DNA of 10,191 nt from Lachnospiraceae bacterium UBA4348 (GCA_002394165.1 DGTA01000105.1:1-10191), one strand, 5' to 3'. Shown: positions 1 through 7,550, counted from the first letter of the stretch. Notes: generated from the letters alone by a model not told the origin. Program-made: numbers and translations.

Positions 1-336
1 ATCCGCGGCGGTGAGAATATCTACCCCAAGGAGATCGAGGAGTTCATCTACACGCATCCGAAGGTGAGCGATGTACAGGTCATCGGCGTGCCCGACAAGG
101 CGATGGGCGAGGAGATCATGGCCTGCATCATCCTGAAAGAAGGCGAGGAGATGACGGTCGAGGAGATGAAGAAATTCGTGCTCGATCACATGGCCAAGCA
201 CAAGGTGCCCAAATATATCGAGTTTGTGGACGGGTTCCCGATGAACGACGCCGGCAAGATCCAGAAGTACAAGATGCGGGAACAGGCGATCGAAAAACTC
301 GGGCTGCAGAAAGAGGCAAAGATTGAAACTGCATGA
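1..336 (+). CDS. AMP-forming acyl-CoA ligase, C-terminal fragment (5' end outside window)
   Basis: The last 111 codons of an ANL-superfamily (AMP-binding) acyl-CoA synthetase; the reading frame is open from base 1. Enzymes of this family activate a carboxylic acid as acyl-AMP and then transfer it to CoA in the cytoplasm. The fragment opens with the A8 hinge motif (RGGENIYPKEIE, fragment residues 2-13). It then holds the mobile C-terminal domain, including VIGVPDKAMGE and the motif NDAGKIQKYKM, whose GKI lysine (residue 86) matches the catalytic lysine that drives adenylation. The last residues are a short charged tail. The N-terminal acyl-binding domain is missing, so the substrate (fatty, aromatic or other acid) cannot be judged. 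The stop overlaps the likely start of the next gene, so the two are probably co-transcribed and translationally coupled. Family assignment is firm; substrate is unknown. Confidence 0.9.
   Translation: MRGGENIYPKEIEEFIYTHPKVSDVQVIGVPDKAMGEEIMACIILKEGEEMTVEEMKKFVLDHMAKHKVPKYIEFVDGFPMNDAGKIQKYKMREQAIEKLGLQKEAKIETA
311..316 (+). promoter_or_regulatory. Ribosome binding site supporting a TTG start for the amidohydrolase
   Basis: AAGAGG lies 6 nt before the TTG at 323. The in-frame ATG at 344 has no recognisable Shine-Dalgarno sequence upstream (the bases are ACTGCATGATCCGCGG). This favours TTG and a 14-nt overlap with the ligase gene. The match to the consensus is partial, so the ATG remains possible. 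Confidence 0.45.
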
Positions 337-1189
337 TCCGCGGATGGTGATCGACAGTCATTGTCATATCTATCCGGACGAAGTGGCCGCGAAAGCGGTC
401 GCTTCCATAGAAACATTTTACGGGGAGCTGCCGGAAAGGCATCCCGACGGATCGGTGAGGACGCTGATCCGGACCGGCAGCGCGTGCGGGATCGGCCATT
501 ATATCGTCCACTCGGTAGCTGTCCTGCCCAGGCATGTTAAAAATGTCAATCACTTTATCGCCCGGCAGGCGGATTCTCATCCGGATCTGTTTACCGGACT
601 GGGCAGTCTGCATCCGGATTCAGAGACACTTGAGGCAGATTTTAATGAACTCTACGCGCTCGGCCTAAAGGGAGTCAAGCTCCACCCGGACACTCAGCGC
701 TTTAAGGCGGACGATCCCAAAGCTATGCGCATCTATGAAATGTGCGAGAGCAGCGGCCTTCCCGTCTGTGTGCATACCGGTGACAGCCGGTATGATTATT
801 CCAATCCGGGCAGGATCGTGAATGTCCTGAAACAGTTCCCGAACCTGAAGTTTATCGGAGCCCACTTCGGCGGATGGAGCGTCTGGGAGGAAGCCCGAAG
901 GCTTTTGCCGGATTTCCCGAACCTGGTGGTGGATACTTCCTCCAGCTCGTATTGGCTGAAGAAGGAAAAGTTTCTGGAAATGATCCGGGCTTACGGCTCG
1001 GAGCGGGTTATGTTCGGAACGGATTATCCTTTCTGGACACAAAAGCCCGAGATAGATTTCTTACGGTCCCTGGACCTGGATGAGAAGGAAACCGAAGATA
1101 TTTTCTGGCGCACTTGCACCAGGCTGTACGGCCTTCCCTTTGAGGGGAGCAGCACAGAGCCGGATGAAGGATCAGGAGGTTTGTTATGA
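323..1189 (+). CDS. Amidohydrolase-2 family metal-dependent TIM-barrel hydrolase/decarboxylase
   Basis: A 288-residue protein with the layout of the Amidohydro_2 family, which includes ACMSD and gamma-resorcylate decarboxylase as well as true hydrolases. Visible metal-site motifs, in order, are: DSHCH (residues 11-15, the N-terminal HxH on strand 1), KGVKLHPD (116-123), VHTGDS (150-155), GAHFGG (179-184), and FGTDYPF (231-237), whose Asp234 is the expected strand-8 metal or catalytic aspartate. There is no signal peptide, so it should be cytoplasmic. The start is taken as TTG at 323 because of its ribosome site; ATG at 344 would remove seven residues and leave all motifs intact. Its stop overlaps the PFOR start as ATGA, so it sits between an acyl-CoA ligase and PFOR in one tight operon. 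Fold and metal dependence are well supported. The substrate, and whether it hydrolyses or decarboxylates, cannot be read from the sequence. Confidence 0.85.
   Translation: MKLHDPRMVIDSHCHIYPDEVAAKAVASIETFYGELPERHPDGSVRTLIRTGSACGIGHYIVHSVAVLPRHVKNVNHFIARQADSHPDLFTGLGSLHPDSETLEADFNELYALGLKGVKLHPDTQRFKADDPKAMRIYEMCESSGLPVCVHTGDSRYDYSNPGRIVNVLKQFPNLKFIGAHFGGWSVWEEARRLLPDFPNLVVDTSSSSYWLKKEKFLEMIRAYGSERVMFGTDYPFWTQKPEIDFLRSLDLDEKETEDIFWRTCTRLYGLPFEGSSTEPDEGSGGLL
1174..1179 (+). promoter_or_regulatory. Ribosome binding site of PFOR
   Basis: A perfect AGGAGG lies 6 nt before the ATG at 1186, inside the last codons of the amidohydrolase gene. With the ATGA overlap this fixes the PFOR start and suggests strong coupled translation. 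Confidence 0.8.
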
Positions 1190-4100
1190 GTGAAAAGATC
1201 AGAAATTACGTAACGGTGGACGGAAACGAAGCGGCGGCCTATGTGGCTTACGCGTTCACCGAGATCGCCGCTATCTATCCCATCACGCCTTCCTCGCCGA
1301 TGGCGGGAAAAACGGATGTGTGGTCTGCGAAGGGAAAGAAGAACATGTTCGGACAGACGGTCCGGCTGATCGAGATGCAGTCCGAAGCCGGTGCGGCGGC
1401 AGCCGTTCACGGCGCTCTGCAGACAGGTGCGCTTTCCTCGAGCTTTACCTCATCGCAGGGTCTGATGCTCATGCTTCCGGTGCTTCACCGCATCGCGGGC
1501 GAGCGCCTGCCGGGCGTCCTGCATGTGGCATCCCGCACCGTGGGAACCCATGCGCTCTCCATTTTCGGCGATCACTCCGACGTGATGAACTGCCGCCAGA
1601 CCGGTTTTGCGCTCCTGTCCACGGGCAGTGTGCAGGAAGTGATGGACCTGGCCGGTGTGGCGCACCTGTCAGCCGTTAAGGGACGGATCCCGTTCCTGCA
1701 TTTCTTCGACGGGTTCAGGACCTCCCACGAGATCAGCAAGGTCGAACAGATCAGCTATGAGGACCTGGCATCGATGCTGGACCAGGAGGCTCTCGATGCC
1801 TTCCGCGCCCACGCGCTCAATCCGGAGCACCCGATGCTGCGCGCGACCGTACAGAATTCCGATATCTACTTCCAGGTCCGCGAGGCGAACAACACCGCCT
1901 ACGCGCAGCTGCCGGATATCGTGGAGGACTACATGGGCCGCATCAGTGCCCTGACCGGCCGCGAATATCACCTGTTCAACTATTACGGGGCGCCCGACGC
2001 CGAGCGAGTGATCGTGGCGATGGGTTCTGTGAGCGGCTGTGTGCAGGAGACGGTCGATGCTCTTCTCGCCAAAGGAGAGAAGGTCGGCTTTATCCAGGTG
2101 CATCTTTTCAGACCGTTCGATGTCCGTCGATTTATTGATGCGATCCCGGCTTCCTGCAAAGCCATCGCCGTGCTCGATCGCACGAAGGAGATGGGCAGCG
2201 CCGGCGAGCCGCTTTACCAGGATGTGTGCACGGCTCTGCGGGGCCGCGCCGATGTGACGGTGGTGGGCGGACGCTACGGCCTTTCCTCCAAGGATACGAC
2301 GCCCGGACAGATCTTTGCGGTCTATGAGAATCTGAAAAAGGATGTTCCCGCAAACAGCTTTACGATCGGCATCGTGGATGATGTGACGCATCTTTCCCTG
2401 GCCGAGCCGGAAGGCTGGTCTGTTCCCGATGAAGGCGCTGTCAGCTGCAAATTCTGGGGACTTGGTTCCGACGGAACGGTCGGCGCTAATAAAAACACCG
2501 TCGAGATCATCAACAGCCATACGTCGAAATTTGCGCAGGCGTATTTTGAGTACGATGCCAAGAAATCCTACGGCGTCACCAAGAGCCATCTGCGGTTCGC
2601 ACCGGGCCCCATCCGCGCTTCCTATTTTGTGCGCAACGCGGACTTCGTGGCATGTCATAATCCGACCTATATCGAAAATTTTGATATCGTCTCCGAGATC
2701 AAACCCGGCGGGACGTTCCTTCTGAACTGCCCGTGGACCGGAGAGGATCTCGAGGCGCATCTGCCGGCGAAGGCCCGCAGGGAGCTGGCCAGGAGAAATA
2801 TCCGGTTCTACACGATAGACGCTGTGAAGATCGCCGGGGAACTGGGCCTTGGAAATCATTACAATATGGTGCTGCAGTCCGCATTCTTCCACCTGATGCC
2901 GGTCATTCCGGTGGAGGAAGCCGTTGAGTACATGAAGGCGGCGGCCACGAAGACGTACATCGCCAAGGGCGACGAGGTCGTGGCAAAGAATCTGGCCGCG
3001 GTGGATGCCGGCGGAAACGGCCTGGTGAAGGTGGAAGTGCCTGCTTCCTGGGCGGACGCCGAGGATGAACCGGCCGCTGAGAGAAATGTGCCGGAGGTGG
3101 TCACGAAGATCCTTGACCCGATCAACATGCAGAAGGGCGATGACCTGCCGGTGAGCACCTTCGCTGACTACGTGGACGGCGTGATGGATATGGGCCTTAC
3201 CGCCTACGAAAAGCGCGGCATCGCGACCCGCGTCCCGGTGTGGGATCCGGAGAAATGCCTGCAGTGCAACCGCTGCAGCTATGTCTGTCCGCACGCGGTG
3301 ATCCGTCCGTTCCTGCTGTCCGGGGAGGAGAAGAATGCAGCTCCTGAAGGCATGAAGATGACGGATGCCAAGGGCAAAGCAGCCGCCGGTTATGCCTACA
3401 GCCTGCAGATCAGCGCTCTTGACTGCACCGGCTGCGGAAGCTGCGAGAACTGCTGCCCGGCTCCGGAGAAAGCGCTGACCATGGTGAGCGCGGACAAGGT
3501 GCCGGCCGGTACGGATATCTGGAATTATGCCCTGTCCCTTTCCGACAAGGGAGATGTGTTCGATCCCTACAGCGTGAAGGGAAGCCAGTTCCGCCAGCCG
3601 CTGGTCGAGTTCTCTGCCGCCTGCGCAGGCTGCGGGGAGACGCCCTATGCGAAGCTGCTGACCCAGCTGTACGGCGACAGGGTCTACTGGGCCAATGCCA
3701 CGGGCTGCTCACAGGCCTGGGGCGCTGCCATGCCCGGGATCCCCTACACTGTAAACAAGCTCGGACACGGCGTTGCCTGGTCGAACTCGCTTTTTGAGAA
3801 CAACGCTGAATTCAGCCTGGGCATGGCCCTGTCTGTGCGCCAGCAGAGAGAAGCGCAGAAGATGCGCGTGGAAGCGTACCTTGAAAAATGCCGTGCAGAC
3901 GGCGGCTTCGAAGAGGCTGTTGCCGCAATGGAAAACTGGCTGGCTTCTTATGACGATTTTTCCGCTTCACCGGCAGCTTCGGGCGCCCTGATCTCAGCGC
4001 TCGAGCCGCTTGCGGCTTCTGAGAGCGAGGCTGCGAAGATCCTGCAGTATAAAGACCAGCTGACCAAGAAGACCTTCTGGATGTTCGGCGGCGACGGCTG

Positions 4101-4695
4101 GGCTTACGATATCGGCTTTGGCGGCCTTGACCACGTGATCGCCAGCGGTGAGAACATCAATGTCCTGATCGTCGATACGGAGGTCTACTCCAATACCGGC
4201 GGCCAGTCTTCCAAGGCGACCCCGATCGGCGCAGTCGCACAGTTTACCGCTTCCGGCAAACGCCGTCCCAAGAAGGATCTGGGCGGCATGCTGATGACCT
4301 ACGGCAACGTTTACGTCGCGCAGGTCGCCATGGGCGCAGACTATAATCAGCTTGTCAGGGCCCTGAAGGAGGCGGAAGCCTTTGACGGGCCGAGCGTGGT
4401 GATCGCCTACGCGCCTTGCCAGTCCCACGGATTAAAGTGCGGCATGGCCAAGGTGCAGGATGAGATGAAGCGCGCCGTCGAGGCCGGATACTGGCATCTG
4501 TACCGCTATGATCCGACCGCGGAGCCGAAGTTCACGCTCGACTCGAAGAAACCCAGCATCCCCTACGAGGAATTCCTGGACGGCGAGGTAAGGTATGCCT
4601 CCCTGAAACGGTCCTTCCCGGAGAATGCGAAGTCCCTGTTTGCGAAGGGAGCTGAGCAGGCGAAGGCGAGATATGAGGAGCTGGCCGGCAAGTAA
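1186..4695 (+). CDS. nifJ: Pyruvate:ferredoxin (flavodoxin) oxidoreductase, single-chain
   Basis: A 1169-residue homodimeric-type PFOR. It oxidatively decarboxylates pyruvate with CoA to acetyl-CoA and CO2, reducing ferredoxin or flavodoxin in the cytoplasm. The domain order is complete: pyrimidine-binding domain (about 1-250) with YPITPSSP (Thr34), Glu67 and Arg117 in the substrate/TPP site; transketolase-C-like domain (about 255-410); gamma domain (about 415-640); a two-cluster ferredoxin domain; and the TPP diphosphate domain (about 810-1150). Cys691/694/697/701 and Cys747/750/753/757 form two 4Fe-4S motifs. Cys813/816/841 and Cys1078 fit the proximal cluster. GDG at 969-971 through NTGG starting at Asn1003 is the TPP/Mg motif. 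Residue offsets against the Desulfovibrio africanus enzyme are small and consistent. The chain lacks that enzyme's extra C-terminal domain, as in clostridial forms. Nothing is broken or missing. It is the last gene of its operon. Other 2-oxoacids are conceivable substrates, but the motifs fit pyruvate. Confidence 0.97.
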   Translation: MSEKIRNYVTVDGNEAAAYVAYAFTEIAAIYPITPSSPMAGKTDVWSAKGKKNMFGQTVRLIEMQSEAGAAAAVHGALQTGALSSSFTSSQGLMLMLPVLHRIAGERLPGVLHVASRTVGTHALSIFGDHSDVMNCRQTGFALLSTGSVQEVMDLAGVAHLSAVKGRIPFLHFFDGFRTSHEISKVEQISYEDLASMLDQEALDAFRAHALNPEHPMLRATVQNSDIYFQVREANNTAYAQLPDIVEDYMGRISALTGREYHLFNYYGAPDAERVIVAMGSVSGCVQETVDALLAKGEKVGFIQVHLFRPFDVRRFIDAIPASCKAIAVLDRTKEMGSAGEPLYQDVCTALRGRADVTVVGGRYGLSSKDTTPGQIFAVYENLKKDVPANSFTIGIVDDVTHLSLAEPEGWSVPDEGAVSCKFWGLGSDGTVGANKNTVEIINSHTSKFAQAYFEYDAKKSYGVTKSHLRFAPGPIRASYFVRNADFVACHNPTYIENFDIVSEIKPGGTFLLNCPWTGEDLEAHLPAKARRELARRNIRFYTIDAVKIAGELGLGNHYNMVLQSAFFHLMPVIPVEEAVEYMKAAATKTYIAKGDEVVAKNLAAVDAGGNGLVKVEVPASWADAEDEPAAERNVPEVVTKILDPINMQKGDDLPVSTFADYVDGVMDMGLTAYEKRGIATRVPVWDPEKCLQCNRCSYVCPHAVIRPFLLSGEEKNAAPEGMKMTDAKGKAAAGYAYSLQISALDCTGCGSCENCCPAPEKALTMVSADKVPAGTDIWNYALSLSDKGDVFDPYSVKGSQFRQPLVEFSAACAGCGETPYAKLLTQLYGDRVYWANATGCSQAWGAAMPGIPYTVNKLGHGVAWSNSLFENNAEFSLGMALSVRQQREAQKMRVEAYLEKCRADGGFEEAVAAMENWLASYDDFSASPAASGALISALEPLAASESEAAKILQYKDQLTKKTFWMFGGDGWAYDIGFGGLDHVIASGENINVLIVDTEVYSNTGGQSSKATPIGAVAQFTASGKRRPKKDLGGMLMTYGNVYVAQVAMGADYNQLVRALKEAEAFDGPSVVIAYAPCQSHGLKCGMAKVQDEMKRAVEAGYWHLYRYDPTAEPKFTLDSKKPSIPYEEFLDGEVRYASLKRSFPENAKSLFAKGAEQAKARYEELAGK

Positions 4696-4726
4696 GTCTC
4701 CGGGAGGAGAACTGGCCGGGAGGAGA
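4675..4726 (+). repeat. Short degenerate tandem repeat across the PFOR stop codon
   Basis: The unit GAGGAG-CTGGCCGG occurs at 4675-4688 (the last PFOR codons). It recurs with two extra A residues at 4704-4719, and GAGGAG starts a third time at 4720-4725. The last two units read as CCGGGAGGAGA at 4700-4710 and 4716-4726, 16 nt apart. It looks like slippage or a local duplication that copied the 3' end of the gene past its stop. The GGAGGAGA copies resemble ribosome sites but no start codon follows, so no small gene is proposed. Confidence 0.5.
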
Positions 4727-4750
4727 TTCTGACGGCAGTAAGAGAGCAAT

Positions 4751-4795
4751 AAGCGGACGCAAACTTGATTTTTCAAGAATGCGTCCGCTTTTCTT
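4751..4795 (+). terminator. Intrinsic terminator of the ligase-amidohydrolase-PFOR operon
   Basis: AAGCGGACGCA (4751-4761) pairs perfectly with TGCGTCCGCTT (4780-4790). Inside, CTTGA (4764-4768) pairs with TCAAG (4773-4777) around a TTTT loop, giving a long nested hairpin. A T-rich run follows (CTTTTCTTTT). It lies 55 nt after the PFOR stop. Read from the other strand the trailing bases are not T-rich, so it acts mainly on the plus strand. Confidence 0.85.
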
Positions 4796-4813
4796 TTCAA
4801 GAATGTGTCTGCC
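4770..4813 (+). repeat. 24-nt imperfect tandem duplication of the terminator 3' arm
   Basis: TTTTCAAGAATGCGTCCGC, the 3' arm of the terminator, is repeated 24 nt downstream as TTTTCAAGAATGTGTCTGC. The copies differ by two C-to-T changes (4782 versus 4806, 4786 versus 4810). In RNA both changes turn a G-C pair into a G-U pair with the shared 5' arm, so the second copy could still form a weaker alternative stem of about nine pairs. Confidence 0.6.
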
Positions 4814-4825
4814 TTCCTGCGCTTA

Positions 4826-4846
4826 AGAGGGCCTTTCAGGCCCTCT
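4826..4846 (-). terminator. Hairpin overlapping the SRAP stop codon (possible weak terminator)
   Basis: AGAGGGCCT (4826-4834) pairs with AGGCCCTCT (4838-4846) around a three-base loop. On the minus strand this hairpin covers the last codons and TGA of the SRAP gene. The bases after it (TTAAGCGCAGG) hold only a short T run, so termination efficiency is doubtful. It is the only candidate 3' end for the minus-strand unit before the PFOR terminator. Confidence 0.45.
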
Positions 4847-5477
4847 CAAATACGACATCAGTGCAGGCTTCCTGTACGATCCGACTGACCGCCTCCATGG
4901 AGGTTTTCGGATCGATCCATGTCGATACAGCCTCCCCGGGCAGGATCAGCGGCATGCGGTCGTGAATGGCCGAAAGCTCTTTTGAAGGCTCTCTTGTCAG
5001 CACCGTGAAGTGCGGAAAGCCTTCTTCCATACGGTATAACCCTGCCATCCAGGTGACGGTTTCTCCCGCCGGCTGGATGGCATATTTATTGCCCGTTTTT
5101 TTAGTCCCGCCCGGGCCGGTTAGATGCTCCCATTCGAAATAGCAGGCGGCCGGGATGATGCAGCGGCGCCGCTGCCAGCATTCCCGGAAAGTGGGTTTTA
5201 CCGCGGCCGTCTCGGAGCGGGCGTTGATCAGCGGATGCGAACGTTTTGTCGTGTCTTTGTCCGGCTGATTGAAACCCCAGATCATCGGGAAGGCTGCCTG
5301 CCCGCCGTGGGCGCCGGTCGCAATGACCGGAGCGATGTCCGTGGGCTTTACTTCCCCCTGTGTGACGACGGGGCGCCCAAGGTCATGGACCATCCTGCAG
5401 GCGAGTGAGGAGCCCCTGGCGGCCTCGATGAAGGGCCGCAGCTCCGGGGAGAGATCGACAAGATATCTTGAACACAT
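4836..5477 (-). CDS. SRAP-domain protein (SOS response-associated peptidase, YedK/HMCES family)
   Basis: A 213-residue protein, the usual size for this family. SRAP proteins shield abasic sites in single-stranded DNA by forming a thiazolidine crosslink between the DNA aldehyde and the N-terminal cysteine. The active-site set is complete: Cys2 directly after the initiator Met (MCSRY), Asn85 in LINARSE with Glu89, Glu115 in CYFEW, and His172 in HDRMPLIL. The PMIWGF block at 64-69 is also typical. The start is secure: AAGGAG sits 5 nt upstream, and the catalytic Cys2 demands this Met. It follows the GH120 gene by 65 nt on the same strand and may be read from the same transcript if the palindrome between them leaks. 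No LexA-type operator was found in that gap. Family and active site are firm; any protease activity outside self-cleavage is not supported. Confidence 0.95.
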   Translation of the reverse strand: MCSRYLVDLSPELRPFIEAARGSSLACRMVHDLGRPVVTQGEVKPTDIAPVIATGAHGGQAAFPMIWGFNQPDKDTTKRSHPLINARSETAAVKPTFRECWQRRRCIIPAACYFEWEHLTGPGGTKKTGNKYAIQPAGETVTWMAGLYRMEEGFPHFTVLTREPSKELSAIHDRMPLILPGEAVSTWIDPKTSMEAVSRIVQEACTDVVFERA

Positions 5478-5506
5478 AGAGACTCCTTATGGGGGATCAG
5501 GACACT

Positions 5507-5519
5507 TTCACGCGGTGAA
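5507..5519. repeat. 13-nt inverted repeat upstream of SRAP
   Basis: TTCAC-GCG-GTGAA is a perfect inverted repeat with a three-base centre, 30 nt upstream of the SRAP start. Its position would suit an operator for SRAP, but no convincing -35/-10 pair was seen beside it and it does not match a LexA box. It may be chance. Confidence 0.25.
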
Positions 5520-5524
5520 GCACG

Positions 5525-5544
5525 AAAAGGGTCAGACCCCTTTT
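5525..5544 (-). terminator. Palindrome at the GH120 stop codon, likely intrinsic terminator or dispersed repeat
   Basis: AAAAGGG (5525-5531) pairs with CCCTTTT (5538-5544). The core can also be read as GGGTC-A-GACCC (5529-5539), which is perfectly symmetric. On the minus strand the hairpin starts within the TAA stop of the GH120 gene and ends in CCCTTTTCG, so it has a short T run. It could terminate or attenuate transcription before the SRAP gene. The core also resembles short palindromes dispersed in many bacterial genomes, so a repeat origin is possible. Confidence 0.5.
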
Positions 5545-7537
5545 AGATGATAAAAGGCCCGGGAATGCGCTTTTTGGCCGACGCACCGTGATAATCTGTG
5601 TCGAAACGGATGGAGGTGCCGTCCGGATTCTCGAAGCGCGCTTCCGGTTCGAAGGCTTCGCCCAGGTCCTCTGTGCTGAGGGCGGGAAGCTTAAGATCCG
5701 GCAGGTGATCGTAGAGGTTGGTGGCCAGCCGCCATTTTCCATCCTCGCTGACGACCTGGAGGGTGATGGTGTTTTCCCGGTCTTCGATGGCGTCTGTTTC
5801 TTTTTTCCAGGGTTTGGCACCGTTGAAGTAGAGGTTGCCTTCGGCCCATACGGGGAGCGGCAGGTAGTAGCGGTCCGTACGCACGCTGCCTTCGCCGCAG
5901 TAGCCCTCGAACATGGCTTCCCACTCGGTCCGGGTGGGATAGTCATCGTAGATGGAGATCCCGCAGGTGAGGTTGCCGTCATCCCACTGGTCGTTCTTCA
6001 GCTCTTCGATCCGGCTTTCCAGGTACGGGTCTTTTTCCTGCTGCACGAAGATGTTGTGATAAAAACGCATGTCACCGTGCAGGAAGGTCATGAAGCCTGC
6101 GATGTCCGTGGAATGCGGGAGATGGTAGGGCGTATATCTGGGGGAGGGTACATTCGGAGCGCCGTTGTCGGTGCCGCGGCCGACTGCCGCAAAGGAGCCG
6201 GCGATCAGGTTGTGGACCAGGGCGGCGCCCTGCGCGGAGATGCGCATGCTGCGGGTCGAGAGCAGCAGGTTGTTGTCGATCAGCGTCGGTCCGTGGGAGA
6301 CCTCCAGCCAGATATCCTCTCCGAGCACGTTGTCGGCCTGCGCTGTGCGCAGATGCGGGAAGGGCACCGTGTTGTCGTGCATCAGGTTCTGCGTGACACG
6401 GGTCCCCTGAGCCTGCCAGTCCAGCCACATGCCGCGGGTGCAGTGGTGGATATGGTTGCGGCGGAAGATGACATCGATGGCGGCGTGCATCTTGATGCCG
6501 GCGATCTCGGCTCCGGCCAGGTTCTGTTTGTTGTTGATGTGATGGATATGGTTGTCCTCGATCAGCGAGAATATTCCGCCCATGAAGCCGCAGATGCCGG
6601 TCTGGCCGCAGTCGTGGATGTGGCAGCGCCTCACGATATGGGAACCGACCCTGTTCCCGCTCCAACCCTCGCGCCAGGCGGCCAGGACCACGTCGCGCTG
6701 GGTCTGGGCGCCGTCCTTGAATTTCTTCTCCGACCAGCGGTTCTGATCATAGGGCTGATAATATTTGCCAAGAGAGATGCCGGAGCATTTCGATTCGAAC
6801 AGCTCGCAGTCCTCGATGACCCATCCTTTTGACCAGTGCGGACCGACCATGCCTTCCTGGTACGCGGTGGGCGGCGCCCACTGGGTGGCCGCCTGGCAGA
6901 TGGTAAAGCCGGAGAGGGTGATATAACTTATTCCTTCCTGCTCCGGATAGAAACAGCTCTTGCGCACGCTGATCTCAACGTTCTCCGTATTCGGGTCATA
7001 CTCATGGAAGTTGGCATAGAGGATGGTCATATCCTTCTCTTCATCCTGGGCGGTGTACCAGGTGTAGAGGGTAAACTCCGGATCCCAGGAGGGAGCGTAG
7101 GTGACGGGGTGCGCCACCTTCTCATAGTCGGTCACCTCATAGAGGGATTTCCCGTTCAGGAAGACATCCCCGGTGTGCGCCGGGTAGTAGATGATGAACC
7201 AGTCACCGCTTACCGGGGTGGTGAACGGATTGCGGTCCGTGAACAGGCTGTTGGGAACGCAGACCTTCCAGACGCCGTCCTCGCCGGGCACCTTTTCCCA
7301 GCCCGTGATCCGCTCTGCGCCGGTGATCACCGCGCCGCCTTTTTCACTGGAGCGATAGACGATGGGGGCCTCCTTTGTGCCGGCATGCTTCGGATCCACC
7401 GCTTCCCGGTAGATCCCGGGCAGGACGATGACCTCATCGCCGGGGAGTGCGATATCGGCGGCCTGCCGGATGGTTCCGAAGGGGTCTTCTTTTGTCCCTC
7501 TGCCGGCGTGATTCCCGGCACTCACATAGTAGATCAT
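5543..7537 (-). CDS. GH120-like beta-xylosidase (right-handed beta-helix, cytoplasmic)
   Basis: A 664-residue right-handed parallel beta-helix protein that closely matches, from memory, the GH120 beta-xylosidase XylC of Thermoanaerobacterium saccharolyticum (about 640 residues). GH120 enzymes release xylose from the non-reducing ends of xylo-oligosaccharides with retention of configuration. Shared blocks include an N-terminal YYVSAGNHAGRGTKEDPF, then GDVFLNGKSLYEVT, SCFYPEQEGISYIT, WAPPTA, GPHWSKGWVIED, EIAGIKMHAAIDV, WLDWQAQGTRV and LEVSHGP. Asp373 (WLDW) and Glu412 (LEVSHGP) correspond to the nucleophile and acid/base (Asp382 and Glu405 in XylC). They are 39 residues apart rather than 23, because of an insertion of about 16 residues. 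There is no signal peptide, so it should act on imported oligosaccharides. The ATG at 7537 is chosen because AAAGGAG precedes it by 6 nt; an in-frame ATG at 7561 would add eight residues and has no ribosome site. Xylosidase activity is inferred. Confidence 0.88.
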   Translation of the reverse strand: MIYYVSAGNHAGRGTKEDPFGTIRQAADIALPGDEVIVLPGIYREAVDPKHAGTKEAPIVYRSSEKGGAVITGAERITGWEKVPGEDGVWKVCVPNSLFTDRNPFTTPVSGDWFIIYYPAHTGDVFLNGKSLYEVTDYEKVAHPVTYAPSWDPEFTLYTWYTAQDEEKDMTILYANFHEYDPNTENVEISVRKSCFYPEQEGISYITLSGFTICQAATQWAPPTAYQEGMVGPHWSKGWVIEDCELFESKCSGISLGKYYQPYDQNRWSEKKFKDGAQTQRDVVLAAWREGWSGNRVGSHIVRRCHIHDCGQTGICGFMGGIFSLIEDNHIHHINNKQNLAGAEIAGIKMHAAIDVIFRRNHIHHCTRGMWLDWQAQGTRVTQNLMHDNTVPFPHLRTAQADNVLGEDIWLEVSHGPTLIDNNLLLSTRSMRISAQGAALVHNLIAGSFAAVGRGTDNGAPNVPSPRYTPYHLPHSTDIAGFMTFLHGDMRFYHNIFVQQEKDPYLESRIEELKNDQWDDGNLTCGISIYDDYPTRTEWEAMFEGYCGEGSVRTDRYYLPLPVWAEGNLYFNGAKPWKKETDAIEDRENTITLQVVSEDGKWRLATNLYDHLPDLKLPALSTEDLGEAFEPEARFENPDGTSIRFDTDYHGASAKKRIPGPFII

Positions 7538-7543
7538 GATTCT

Positions 7544-7550
7544 CTCCTTT
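7544..7550 (-). promoter_or_regulatory. Ribosome binding site that sets the GH120 start
   Basis: On the minus strand AAAGGAG is followed by 6 nt and the ATG at 7537. It overlaps the codons of the alternative longer reading frame from 7561, which itself has only an A-rich leader. This makes 7537 the better start. Confidence 0.8.

Noticed and set aside
128..613. 161-codon minus-strand frame overlapping the ligase and amidohydrolase
   Set aside because: It is antisense to two recognisable overlapping genes, is Arg/Ser/Pro-rich, and has no motif or ribosome site.
1669..3294. 541-codon open frame antisense to PFOR
   Set aside because: It mirrors a well-conserved PFOR coding frame, has low-complexity His/Arg-rich composition, no ribosome site or recognisable domain, and is explained by GC-biased codons.
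5238..5252. CGAAC-like sequence considered as a LexA (SOS) box
   Set aside because: CGAACGTTTTGTCG matches only one half-site of CGAAC-N4-GTTCG and lies inside the SRAP coding region, far from its start.
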